A DNA stretch of 64,000 nucleotides from Alcaligenaceae bacterium. Its GTDB lineage: Bacteria; Pseudomonadota; Gammaproteobacteria; Burkholderiales; Burkholderiaceae_B. How positions within the stretch are numbered: the first letter of the stretch is position 1; the number at the start of each line of letters is the position of its first letter. The DNA lies in contig JAUNUJ010000002.1 of the NCBI GenBank assembly GCA_030538235.1, positions 186,001 through 250,000 of the forward strand, written 5' to 3'. The position numbers were made by a program, and so were the translations under genes. Below are positions 41,106-49,814 of the stretch, in pieces. The notes beneath the pieces were generated by a model. That model made no database searches. It was given only the letters and a program-made list of their open reading frames with translations, and was not told the DNA's origin.

Positions 41106-41750
41106 ATGCTCGGTGCCATTATCGATTTCATCCTCAATATTGACCAACATCTGCAGATTTTAGCTAATGACTATGGTCTATGGATTTATGCCATTTTATT
41201 TTTAATCATTTTCTGTGAAACGGGACTGGTAGTTACTCCCTTGTTGCCCGGCGATTCACTACTATTTGCGGCCGGCGGCTTGGCCGCCATCGGTGAAATG
41301 AATATTCACCTGATGGTTGGTTTGCTAGTGGTCGCTGCTATTCTGGGCGATGCGCTCAATTTCCATATCGGCAAGTACTTCGGACACCGCCTCTTTGCCA
41401 ATCCCAATTCGAAAATATTCAGGCGAGTCTATTTAGAGAAAACCCACGCTTTTTATCTCAAGCATGGTGGCAAAACTATTATCCTTGCACGTTTTGTTCC
41501 TATTGTCCGCACCTTTGCGCCCTTTGTGGCCGGTATGAGCGATATGAATTACGGTCGCTTTTCACGTTTTAATGTGATTGGTGCCTTGCTTTGGGTGCCG
41601 ATCTTTTCTTACTTGGGCTATTTCTTTGCCAATATTCCTATCGTCAGAGATAACTTAAGTCTGGTCTTATTGGCGATTATTTTATTATCCGTTTTGCCGG
41701 GCGTGATAGAAATTATTCGCCACCGCCGAGCGGCTAAAAGTGAGCGCTAG
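41106..41750 (+). CDS. DedA-family membrane protein
   Basis: A 214-residue polytopic protein of the DedA/VTT superfamily, implicated in phospholipid flipping and envelope homeostasis. It shows [19 protein letters not shown], the conserved E and D residues (about 38 and 50), and the amphipathic [15 protein letters not shown]. It starts one base after the tctA stop, so co-transcription is likely although no functional link is obvious. It is the general DedA type, not a specific named orthologue. Confidence 0.93.
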   Translation: MLGAIIDFILNIDQHLQILANDYGLWIYAILFLIIFCETGLVVTPLLPGDSLLFAAGGLAAIGEMNIHLMVGLLVVAAILGDALNFHIGKYFGHRLFANPNSKIFRRVYLEKTHAFYLKHGGKTIILARFVPIVRTFAPFVAGMSDMNYGRFSRFNVIGALLWVPIFSYLGYFFANIPIVRDNLSLVLLAIILLSVLPGVIEIIRHRRAAKSER

Positions 41751-41759
41751 ATACTGTAT

Positions 41760-41788
41760 AAACCCCAAGTTTAGAGGTTTTTCTTTAT
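41760..41788 (+). terminator. Possible terminator after the DedA gene
   Basis: AAACC / GGTTT with an 11-base loop, followed by TTCTTTATT. The stem is short and the T-run broken, so it is a weak candidate ending the tctBA-dedA unit. Confidence 0.4.
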
Positions 41789-41891
41789 TAAGCCTCTGTT
41801 GTCATCTATGCTTATAACTAAGCAAAAAACAAAAACTGCTACTATAAGCGCTATACAGCATTATTGCCTTTAATCACCCAAGAGGAACACC

Positions 41892-43169
41892 ATGAACTAT
41901 AGAGACGAGACCATCGCGTTGCACGCCGGTTACAAGCCAGAACAGACCACCAAATCGGTTGCAGTTCCGATTTATCAGACCACCTCCTATGCCTTTGATA
42001 ATACTCAGCATGGGGCGGATTTATTTGATTTAAAAGTCGCCGGTAATATCTACACCCGTATTACCAATCCGACCAATGCCGTGATCGAGGAGCGCGTTGC
42101 TGCTCTCGAAGGCGGTGTAGGTGCCTTGGCACTGGCTTCCGGGATGGCGGCCATTACCTATACCATTCAAACCATTGCCGAAGCGGGTGACAATATTGTT
42201 TCGGTCTCGGCCTTATACGGTGGCACTTATAACTTATTTGCTCACACCATGCCAAGACAAGGGATTGAGGTTAGATTCTTTGACCATAAGAACCCTGAAA
42301 GCATTCGCGATTTAGTTGATGAACGCACCAAACTGGTATTTGTTGAATCCATCGGCAATCCCTTGGGCAATATTGTCGACTTAGAAGCCGTCTCAACAAT
42401 CGCTCACGAATTAGGCGTACCCGTGGTGGTGGACAATACAGTAGCGACCCCGGTGCTACAGAAATCCTTTGAGTTCGGCGCTGATATCGTGGTTCACTCC
42501 CTGACTAAATACATTGGCGGTCATGGCAACAGCTTAGGTGGCATGATTGTTGATAGCGGTAATTTCCCTTGGGGTGATTACCCGGAGCGTTTCCCCTTGT
42601 TAAACAACCCTGACCCGAGTTACCACGGTGTTAATTATGTTAAGGATGTGGGCAAAGCGGCCTTTATTACACGCGCTCGTGTGGTTCCTTTACGCAATAT
42701 GGGGGCTGCTATTAGTCCAATGAGCACCTTCTTACTGTTACAAGGCTTAGAGACTCTCAGCTTACGCATGGAGCGCCACACAGAAAACGCCCTCAAAGTC
42801 GCCGAGTATCTGAATCAGCATGAAAAAGTCGCTTGGGTCAATTACGCAGGCCTACCTGACCATCCCGAGCATGAATTAGCTAAAAAATATGTTAAGGGCA
42901 AACCGGCGGCGATTTTATCCTTTGGTGTTAAGGCGGGTCGCGAAGGTGGTGCTCGTTTTATTGATGCCTTACAACTCTTTATTCGTTTGGTTAATATCGG
43001 TGATACTCGCAGCCTGGCTTGCCACCCCGCAACCACTACGCATCGTCAATTAAGCGACAAGGAACTGGCCGCAGCCGGTGTTAGTGAAGACATGGTCCGT
43101 TTGTCGGTCGGTATTGAGCATATTGATGACTTAATTGCCGATCTGGAACAGGCTTTAGCAGCCGTTTAA
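41892..43169 (+). CDS. metY: O-acetylhomoserine sulfhydrylase (MetY-type)
   Basis: A 425-residue PLP enzyme of the Cys/Met metabolism family that forms homocysteine from O-acetylhomoserine and sulfide. The PLP lysine lies in H-S-L-T-K-Y-I-G-G-H-G (about 200-210), with the family Y-T-R-I-T-N-P-T motif near 55 and A-S-G-M-A-A-I near 80. Length and the G-G-H-G-N-S-L-G segment favour MetY over the shorter cystathionine gamma-synthases or methionine gamma-lyase. AAGAGGAA lies before ATG 41892. It appears to be a single-gene unit, ended by a hairpin at 43178. Confidence 0.92.
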   Translation: MNYRDETIALHAGYKPEQTTKSVAVPIYQTTSYAFDNTQHGADLFDLKVAGNIYTRITNPTNAVIEERVAALEGGVGALALASGMAAITYTIQTIAEAGDNIVSVSALYGGTYNLFAHTMPRQGIEVRFFDHKNPESIRDLVDERTKLVFVESIGNPLGNIVDLEAVSTIAHELGVPVVVDNTVATPVLQKSFEFGADIVVHSLTKYIGGHGNSLGGMIVDSGNFPWGDYPERFPLLNNPDPSYHGVNYVKDVGKAAFITRARVVPLRNMGAAISPMSTFLLLQGLETLSLRMERHTENALKVAEYLNQHEKVAWVNYAGLPDHPEHELAKKYVKGKPAAILSFGVKAGREGGARFIDALQLFIRLVNIGDTRSLACHPATTTHRQLSDKELAAAGVSEDMVRLSVGIEHIDDLIADLEQALAAV

Positions 43170-43177
43170 TCGGTCTT

Positions 43178-43204
43178 AACAGGCGCTCACAAGGCGCCTG
43201 TTAC
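43178..43204 (+). terminator. Hairpin after metY
   Basis: TAACAGGCGC / GCGCCTGTTA form a perfect 10-bp stem with a 7-base loop, 8 bases after the metY stop. It is GC-rich but is followed by CTCTAAAAAA rather than T residues, so termination may be weak. Confidence 0.6.
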
Positions 43205-43438
43205 TCTAAAAAACCACCCATAAGATGGCCTGGGCCTTAGTGTTGGATTATTGATATTCCGACATTTGATCTCAGTCCTTTAAGTTTACTGAAGCCACTG
43301 GGCCTATCTTATAAGCTGGCCTTTGTTTTGATGCCGTCAGAATTAAGTCAGCATTGTAAACAAAACGGAGGCTTTACTCTAAAGCTCTAATAATCATTTA
43401 GAGTTGAGCCTTAGTCTAAATTTTTCAAACCAGTCGAC

Positions 43439-44329
43439 GTGTTCAAGAACCTAAATATCACCACTCTGTTTTTATTGATTGCTCCCCCGCTATTTTGGGC
43501 AGGTAATTTTGTTATCGGTAGAATTGTCCGAGATGATATTGGTCCGATGAGCTTATCATTCTGGCGTTGGGTTATCGCTTTCTGCTTTTTACTGCCTTTT
43601 GCCTACAAACACCTTAAGCGCGAATGGCCCCTCTATAAAGAGCATGCAGGTTTTGTTATTAAGACTGCCTTGGTCGGTGTCACTTCTTTTAATACTCTGA
43701 TTTACCTTGGTCTGCATGGGACCACGGCAACCAATGCCTTATTGCTGAATTCGACGATTCCGGTGCTGATTATTTTATTTGGCGTTATTTTTTATAAACA
43801 ACGCATGTACACCTTGCCGACCATTGGTCTGGTGCTGTCATTGATTGGTGTGGGCGCTATTATTCTAAATGGCGATATCAACGCTCTGCTCAATTTTTCT
43901 TTTAATCCTAGCGATTTGATTATCTTTACGGCGATGATTTGCTGGGCTATTTACACGCTGTGGATGAAAAACACCCCACAAGGCATGAATCGCACGGCGC
44001 TGACCTGCGTACAAATCGGTATTGCCGTGATTGCTCTCTTTCCGCTATGGCTCTGGGAATCCGGCGGCCAACTACCGATCTACCTAAATAACAATGCAAA
44101 AATGGCTTTGCTCTACGTGGGCATCTTCCCCTCGGTGATTGCTTATGTCGCCTATAGCGTCGCCATCAGTCGTGTTGGCCCAATGCTGAGCGGTCTGTTT
44201 ATTCATCTGATGCCGGTGTTCGGAGTGATTTTAGCGGCGATTTTTGCTAATGAAAGCATTCGTCTCTACCACTTGGTCGGGATTGCTTTGATCGCTTTCG
44301 GTTTGATTCTATCCAGCCGTCAATCTTAA
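43439..44329 (+). CDS. EamA/DMT-superfamily transporter
   Basis: A 296-residue protein of about ten membrane spans in two repeats of the EamA domain, typical of drug/metabolite exporters. It has the P-P-L-F-W-A-G-N-F-V-I-G-R opening and, in the second repeat, the M-P-V-F-G-V-I-L-A-A pattern. GTG 43439 is the only start consistent with a complete first span; its ribosome site is poor. Substrate cannot be told; amino acids or small metabolites are typical. The 269 bases before it include an imperfect inverted repeat. Confidence 0.88.
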   Translation: MFKNLNITTLFLLIAPPLFWAGNFVIGRIVRDDIGPMSLSFWRWVIAFCFLLPFAYKHLKREWPLYKEHAGFVIKTALVGVTSFNTLIYLGLHGTTATNALLLNSTIPVLIILFGVIFYKQRMYTLPTIGLVLSLIGVGAIILNGDINALLNFSFNPSDLIIFTAMICWAIYTLWMKNTPQGMNRTALTCVQIGIAVIALFPLWLWESGGQLPIYLNNNAKMALLYVGIFPSVIAYVAYSVAISRVGPMLSGLFIHLMPVFGVILAAIFANESIRLYHLVGIALIAFGLILSSRQS

Positions 44330-44424
44330 ACCACAAAGTTTTTAGGGTTATTACTTAGCTTCCTAATGAAACAAAATTTATTTTGGTGTAAAATTTTTTA
44401 CATTAGTGGAGCGAAATATAAGTA

Positions 44425-44820
44425 ATGTCCTATTTAAAGCATCGTCTCTTAGTGTGGTGGGTTACGCTGGTTGTCATCCTAGCGGGCTCTTTCATGCCGG
44501 CTGCACATAGTAGCTTAAACCCCTCCGACGATGCATCCAAGACTGCCATCACCCTAGAGATCTGTGGCCCAAAGGGTGAACGCTTAAGCTACACGATCAC
44601 TTTTGATGACTCTGACAGTCATACTTCACATGCCTCAGCGCATTGTCTATTCTGTATTTTGCCGGCTTCTATCGCTGCCATTATCGAGAGCACGCCGGCG
44701 CTTCGATTGGTCATATTTGAGACTATCGAAACCATCAGTTTCCCGCCTTATGTTCATGTGCCGACGCAACTTGATCGTTGGCTTCCGCACCGTGCATTAG
44801 CCCCACCGGCTATTGTATAA
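44425..44820 (+). CDS. DUF2946-like small secreted or membrane protein
   Basis: A 131-residue protein with a hydrophobic N-terminal segment (about 8-26) resembling a signal anchor. The E-I-C-G-P-K-G-E-R segment (about 45-53) and the motif A-H-C-L-F-C-I-L-P (about 72-80) match the pattern of the DUF2946 family, whose paired Cys/His positions suggest metal binding; members often lie near copper genes. Here it precedes the cytochrome bd genes on the same strand but is 230 bases away. The function is unknown. Confidence 0.7.
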   Translation: MSYLKHRLLVWWVTLVVILAGSFMPAAHSSLNPSDDASKTAITLEICGPKGERLSYTITFDDSDSHTSHASAHCLFCILPASIAAIIESTPALRLVIFETIETISFPPYVHVPTQLDRWLPHRALAPPAIV

Positions 44821-44977
44821 ATCGCTTAACACCCTTAAGCTATAAGAGTATTATGGCGGTGTGGTGTGGTTCTAATTAGTTTTACTTGCCAGGTAAATCA
44901 TCAAAAGCCGGCGGGTAGTAATTAATCTTCGTGGTAATTATCAGCTTTACGTTTTACGTAAGCAATTAATAGACGGA

Positions 44978-45006
44978 TTGAAAGTTATGGTAGGTTTTTG
45001 GATTCT
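44978..45006 (+). promoter_or_regulatory. Candidate sigma70 promoter for cydABX-DC
   Basis: TTGAAA at 44978-44983 and GATTCT at 45001-45006 are separated by 17 bases, about 45 bases before the cydA start. The -10 is a poor match, so this is a suggestion. A TTACG / CGTAA inverted repeat at 44947-44961 lies upstream and could be an operator; no clear FNR or ArcA box was recognised. Confidence 0.3.
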
Positions 45007-45050
45007 TTAAAAGCCCCTCCAGCTATCGCTCCGTTGTTTGGAGAGCTGTA

Positions 45051-46634
45051 ATGTTCGAATTTGATGTAGTTGGTTTGTCGCGTCTGCAGTTCGCGTCAAC
45101 CGCCATGTTCCACTTTATTTTTGTTCCCCTGACACTAGGCTTGTCTTTTATGCTGGCTGTCATGGAAACAATCTATGTGGTCACCGGGCGTGATATCTGG
45201 CGTCGTATGACACTTTTCTGGGGTGCCCTATTCGGTATTAACTTCGCCATTGGTGTGGGTACCGGGGTCGTGATGGAGTTCCAGTTCGGCATGAACTGGT
45301 CTTATTACAGTCACTATGTGGGTGATATTTTCGGTGCACCGCTGGCCATTGAGGGCTTGATGGCTTTCTTCTTGGAGGCGACCTTTATCGGTCTGTTCTT
45401 CTTCGGTTGGAACCGCATGTCCAAAAAAGCTCACTTAACAGTGACTTGGTTAGTTGCTTTAGGAACTAACTTCTCTGCTTTATGGATTCTTATCGCCAAC
45501 GGTTGGATGCAATTTCCTATCGGTGCGGTCTTTAATCCGGAAACCATGCGTATGGAAATGACGAGCTTCTTTGATGTCATCCTGAACCCGGTAGCGCAAG
45601 CTAAGTTCTTGCACACGGTGATTTCAGGTTATATCACGGGTGCGGTATTTATCATCGCAGTCAGCTCTTGGTACTTATTGCGCAAACGCAATACAGACCT
45701 GGCTAAGCGTTCAATTGTGGTCGCTTCGGCTTTTGGTTTTTTAGTTTCTATCGGTTCCATCACGCTCGGTGACGAGAGTGGTTACTTGGCCGGTGAACAC
45801 CAGAAAATGAAAATCGCAGCTTTAGAGGCGATGTGGGAAACTGAACCCGCACCGGCTTCTTTCAACATCATTGCCATTCCTAACCAAGAAGAAATGAAAA
45901 ACGACTTCGCGATTCATATTCCTTGGGCCATGGGTATTATCGGTACTCGCTCCATTGACCAGGTGATGCCGGGCGTTAAGGAATTAGTCAAGCGCAACCA
46001 CGATCGTATCATCAAGGGCATTGATGCATACACTGCCCTACAACGTGCCAAAGCCGATGTCAATGACACTGAATCCAAAGAGTACTTCATGGAAAACTGG
46101 CAGGATTTAGGTTACGGCTTATTACTCAAAAAGTATCGCGACGACATTGAAAACGCCACGCCTGAGCAAATTCAACAAGCTGCGATTGACACCGTACCTG
46201 ATGTGGCTCCGTTGTTCTATGCTTTCCGCATTATGGTTGCCATTGGTTTTTACTTTGTCTTCTTCTTTGCTCTAGTGTTCTGGTTGTCTATTAAGGGACG
46301 TATTGCCCAGAGCCCACGCACATTAAAACTCGCCATGTGGAGTATCTTTACCCCCTGGTTAGCTATTGAGTGCGGTTGGTTTGTGGCTGAGTACGGTCGC
46401 CAGCCTTGGGTAATTGACGGCATCTTACCGACCGCCTATGCCGTATCGCATTTGTCCGTCACCTCACTGGTGATTAGCTTATCGATTTACTTCACCTTGT
46501 ACTTGACCATCTTTATCGTCGGTACCAAAGTGATGCTAAGTGCAATCAAAAAAGGGCCTGAGTACTATACCCCTACTGATCAAGCTTCTATGCTGACCGG
46601 TGAATTGCCAGCCACTGCTGTGCAGACCCACTAA
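45051..46634 (+). CDS. cydA: Cytochrome bd ubiquinol oxidase subunit I
   Basis: A 527-residue inner-membrane subunit carrying hemes b558, b595 and d, the quinol-oxidising part of a high-affinity oxygen reductase. Axial ligand regions are visible in L-Q-F-A-S-T-A-M-F-H-F-I-F-V near residue 20 and in E-F-Q-F-G-M-N-W near 80-86, and G-R-Q-P-W-V-I lies in the C-terminal third. Length and the extended region between about 245 and 390 indicate the long Q-loop type like E. coli CydA. GGAGAG precedes ATG 45051. It leads the operon cydA-cydB-cydX-cydD-cydC. Confidence 0.98.
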   Translation: MFEFDVVGLSRLQFASTAMFHFIFVPLTLGLSFMLAVMETIYVVTGRDIWRRMTLFWGALFGINFAIGVGTGVVMEFQFGMNWSYYSHYVGDIFGAPLAIEGLMAFFLEATFIGLFFFGWNRMSKKAHLTVTWLVALGTNFSALWILIANGWMQFPIGAVFNPETMRMEMTSFFDVILNPVAQAKFLHTVISGYITGAVFIIAVSSWYLLRKRNTDLAKRSIVVASAFGFLVSIGSITLGDESGYLAGEHQKMKIAALEAMWETEPAPASFNIIAIPNQEEMKNDFAIHIPWAMGIIGTRSIDQVMPGVKELVKRNHDRIIKGIDAYTALQRAKADVNDTESKEYFMENWQDLGYGLLLKKYRDDIENATPEQIQQAAIDTVPDVAPLFYAFRIMVAIGFYFVFFFALVFWLSIKGRIAQSPRTLKLAMWSIFTPWLAIECGWFVAEYGRQPWVIDGILPTAYAVSHLSVTSLVISLSIYFTLYLTIFIVGTKVMLSAIKKGPEYYTPTDQASMLTGELPATAVQTH

Positions 46635-46648
46635 GGACGGAGCCTATT

Positions 46649-47803
46649 ATGGAAAACTCAATGATTTTATTAGATTATGAAACCCTGCGTGTGATCTGGT
46701 GGTTGTTGATGGGCGTCTTGCTTATCGGCTTTACTATTATGGATGGCTTTGACTTAGGGGTCGCTTCATTGCTACCCGTGCTTGGTCGCACAGACACTGA
46801 GCGTCGTCTTATGCTAAACCTAGTCGGTCCGGTCTGGGAAGGTAACCAAGTCTGGTTAATTACCGCCGGCGGGGCAATTTTTGCCGCTTGGCCTGCTTTA
46901 TATGCGGCCTCGTTCTCCGGCTTCTATTTAGCCATGATGTTGTTGCTGGTCGCTTTAATTCTGCGCCCAGTCGGCTTCAAATACCGCAGCAAATACGAAG
47001 GCACTGCTTGGCGTAACGTCTGGGATGGTATTTTAACCTTTGCCGGTGTGGTGGCGCCGGTTGTATTCGGTGTCGCTTTCGGTAATGTCATCTTAGGCGT
47101 ACCGTTTGAAGTTGAAACCAACACCATGCGTCCTCTCTATCACGGTAGTTTCTTTGACTTATTTACGCCATTTACCCTGTTTTGTGGTGTTTTAAGCTTG
47201 TTTATGCATGTAACTCACGGTGCTACCTTATTAGCTTGGCGCGTGGTTGACCCGGTTGGCGACCGTGCTCGCAAACTCGGTATGATAACCGCGGTGGTGG
47301 TGGCCGTGCTATTTGCCCTAGGGGGTGTTTGGGTAGCAGGCTTGGACGGTCAATTAGTCACTAGCGCAGTGGATCCTTCTGCTCCTTCTAACCCACTTAA
47401 TAAAACAGTTTCTGTGGTTGAAGGTGCCTGGTTACAAAACTTCGCCACTTGGTCGTGGATGTGGGCTGCACCGGCTTTAGGTGTTTTAGGGGCATTAGCC
47501 GTTAGCTTGTTCTTGGCTATGCGTCGCCCTATCGCTGCTTTCTTAGCGTCTGCATTCAGTATTGCGGGGGTTATTTTGACTGTTGGTTTTGCACTGTTTC
47601 CTTTTGTCTTACCTTCATCCGTCAACCCTAATCAGGGCTTAACAGTTTGGGATTCTTCTTCTAGTCATCTGACTCTTTGGGTCATGTTGATTGCGACAAT
47701 TATCTTCTTACCTATCATCTTGTCTTACACCTCTTATGTGTATCACGTGATGCGCGGTCCGGTATCCGAAGAAACGCTTGAAGAAACACCTAACACGTAT
47801 TAA
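46649..47803 (+). CDS. cydB: Cytochrome bd ubiquinol oxidase subunit II
   Basis: A 384-residue partner subunit of about eight spans. The family start M-D-G-F-D-L-G-V-A-S-L-L-P (about 31-43) and G-P-V-W-E-G-N-Q-V-W-L-I-T-A-G-G (about 61-76) are clear. It lies 14 bases after cydA with GGACGGAG upstream. Together with CydA and CydX it forms the oxidase that uses quinol to reduce oxygen under low aeration. Confidence 0.98.
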   Translation: MENSMILLDYETLRVIWWLLMGVLLIGFTIMDGFDLGVASLLPVLGRTDTERRLMLNLVGPVWEGNQVWLITAGGAIFAAWPALYAASFSGFYLAMMLLLVALILRPVGFKYRSKYEGTAWRNVWDGILTFAGVVAPVVFGVAFGNVILGVPFEVETNTMRPLYHGSFFDLFTPFTLFCGVLSLFMHVTHGATLLAWRVVDPVGDRARKLGMITAVVVAVLFALGGVWVAGLDGQLVTSAVDPSAPSNPLNKTVSVVEGAWLQNFATWSWMWAAPALGVLGALAVSLFLAMRRPIAAFLASAFSIAGVILTVGFALFPFVLPSSVNPNQGLTVWDSSSSHLTLWVMLIATIIFLPIILSYTSYVYHVMRGPVSEETLEETPNTY

Positions 47804-47820
47804 TTACAGGAGTCTATTTT

Positions 47821-47955
47821 ATGTGGTATTTAACTTGGATGTTAGGCACAGCATTTGCCTGCGGAGTCGCCGTTGCAGTCGGACTATGGTACGAACTACA
47901 TCAGCAACGCATGGATGATCCGGTGGATTCCATGCCTGCTGAGAAGCGTGCCTAA
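47821..47955 (+). CDS. cydX: Cytochrome bd small subunit CydX
   Basis: A 44-residue single-span protein starting M-W-Y-L-T-W-M-L-G-T, the standard CydX/CbdX opening, followed by the hydrophobic helix and E-L-H-Q-Q near residue 28. CydX stabilises the heme site of the oxidase. ATG 47821 follows ACAGGAG at a good distance; the gene is 17 bases after cydB and two bases before cydD. It is too short for common gene-finding length limits. Confidence 0.94.
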   Translation: MWYLTWMLGTAFACGVAVAVGLWYELHQQRMDDPVDSMPAEKRA

Positions 47956-47957
47956 CG

Positions 47958-49814
47958 ATGGCAAAAGCTGAGCACGACCCTGCCGCCACTTTATTGACCT
48001 TGCCGCGTGAACAGTCCCGTTGGTTATCGGGCTTGGCGCGACAGGCTAAAGGCTATCTGGTCATGGCAATTGCCGCACCGGTCTTATCCGGCCTGTTACT
48101 TTTAATTCAGGCTTGGCTCTTAGCCGGTGTACTGGACAAGGCAATCGTGCAAGGCTTAAACAAAGAAGCGCTATTATTTGATATGGCGCTGATTGTGACA
48201 TTAATTGTTGTCCGCACGCTCCTAACCTGGCAAGGCGAGCGTGCCGGCAGCAAGGCCTCGGAAAAAATCAAATACTTAGTCCGTCAAGCATTATTTGCAG
48301 ATATTTTAAATCGCGGTCCTGCTTGGACTCGTCAACAAGCTTCTGGCTCTCTTGCCAGTGTCTTAGTTGAGCAAGTTGAGGCCTTTGACGGCTTCTTTTC
48401 ACAATATATTCCCGCTCTTATTGCGGGTACTTTTTTACCGGTGGTGTTTGCCCTAGTTATTCTACCCATTGACTGGGTAGCCGGTTTATTACTGCTAATT
48501 ACCGCCCCCTTAATTCCCGTTTTTATGGCTCTAGTGGGCTGGGGAGCTGAGGCGGCCAGTCGTCGTCACCTAGAAGCCTTTGCGCGCCTATCCGGCTTTT
48601 TCGCCGATCGGGTGCGCGGACTGTCGACTTTCAAACTATATGGCCAAGCTGAGGCTGAGGCTGATCGTGTGGTCGAAGCCAGCGAGACCCTACGCGATAA
48701 GACCATGTCGGTATTACGCATTGCCTTTTTATCATCAGCTACTTTGGAATTCTTTGCCGCTCTGGGGGTAGCCGGTACCGCTTTATATATCGGTTTAACT
48801 TACCTCGAATTTATCAACTTACGCGGCGATAGTATCCTGACCCTACAAGCAGGTATGTTCTGCTTATTAATGGCACCCGAAGTCTATAATCCGCTGCGCC
48901 AGTTTGCCGCACATTATCATGACCGCGCCAATGCCCGTGCTGCGGTAGCGGAAATGCATAGCTTATTTGGCTCTCTACCAGATGAGCTGCGTGTTGATGA
49001 TAGTTTAAACTTCAAGCCTATTGATAGCAATAGCGATCTAAGTACCCTTTCCACCACCAGTGCGACAACGACGCTAACAACAACAGAAAAAGGCACGACA
49101 CAAGAAGCCTTTGCAATAAGCCCCATTGCTCTGCGCACTGTAGGTTTAAATATCACGATCCCCGGCCGTGAGCAGCACTTAATCGAGGATCTGAGCTTTA
49201 ACCTAGAAAGCGGTCAAGTGGCAGCGATTATGGGTGATAGCGGTATTGGCAAAACTTCCTTACTGGAAACCTTGGCCGGACTACGTCCTGCAGAGGGCGA
49301 TATTTACTTAGCAGAGCGTCCTTTATCATCATGGCCTACCGCACAATTACGAGAGCATTTAACCCTGATCGGTCAGCACCCCTATGTGCATACAGGTACA
49401 ATTGCGGAAAACCTACGTCTGGCCGCAACTGAGGCAAGTGACGAAACCCTCCTAGAGGCCGTCCGTCTGGCCGCCATGGATGATTTTATCAAGCAATTAC
49501 CTGACGGCCTAGAGACCCGTTTAGAAACGCGTGGCTACGGTCTGTCCGGCGGTCAATTGCAACGCGTGGCCTTAGCCCGACTATTTTTAGCAAACCCCAA
49601 GGTCATTTTACTGGATGAACCAACGGCTAATTTAGACCCCGAAACGCGTGACTTAGTGCTCGATAATTTAATGCAGTTCGCCCAAGATCGCAGCCTTCTA
49701 ATTGTTACTCATGATCCGATAGTTGCCCAACGAGCCGATGTGATCTGGCGCTTAAGCGGGCAATCTCTAACCGCCGTTGACCAGACCGAGCTAAGTCCAG
49801 AGGTGTCTCAATGA
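47958..49814 (+). CDS. cydD: Thiol reductant ABC exporter subunit CydD
   Basis: A 618-residue ABC half-transporter: a six-span export domain (about 25-330) and an ATPase domain (about 385-600). Walker A is G-D-S-G-I-G-K-T-S, the signature L-S-G-G-Q-L-Q-R and Walker B I-L-L-D-E-P-T-A-N-L-D. With CydC it exports glutathione and cysteine to the periplasm, needed for cytochrome bd assembly. A Thr/Ser-rich insert at about 355-382 separates the two domains and makes it somewhat longer than E. coli CydD. It begins two bases after cydX and overlaps cydC by four bases. Confidence 0.95.
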   Translation: MAKAEHDPAATLLTLPREQSRWLSGLARQAKGYLVMAIAAPVLSGLLLLIQAWLLAGVLDKAIVQGLNKEALLFDMALIVTLIVVRTLLTWQGERAGSKASEKIKYLVRQALFADILNRGPAWTRQQASGSLASVLVEQVEAFDGFFSQYIPALIAGTFLPVVFALVILPIDWVAGLLLLITAPLIPVFMALVGWGAEAASRRHLEAFARLSGFFADRVRGLSTFKLYGQAEAEADRVVEASETLRDKTMSVLRIAFLSSATLEFFAALGVAGTALYIGLTYLEFINLRGDSILTLQAGMFCLLMAPEVYNPLRQFAAHYHDRANARAAVAEMHSLFGSLPDELRVDDSLNFKPIDSNSDLSTLSTTSATTTLTTTEKGTTQEAFAISPIALRTVGLNITIPGREQHLIEDLSFNLESGQVAAIMGDSGIGKTSLLETLAGLRPAEGDIYLAERPLSSWPTAQLREHLTLIGQHPYVHTGTIAENLRLAATEASDETLLEAVRLAAMDDFIKQLPDGLETRLETRGYGLSGGQLQRVALARLFLANPKVILLDEPTANLDPETRDLVLDNLMQFAQDRSLLIVTHDPIVAQRADVIWRLSGQSLTAVDQTELSPEVSQ

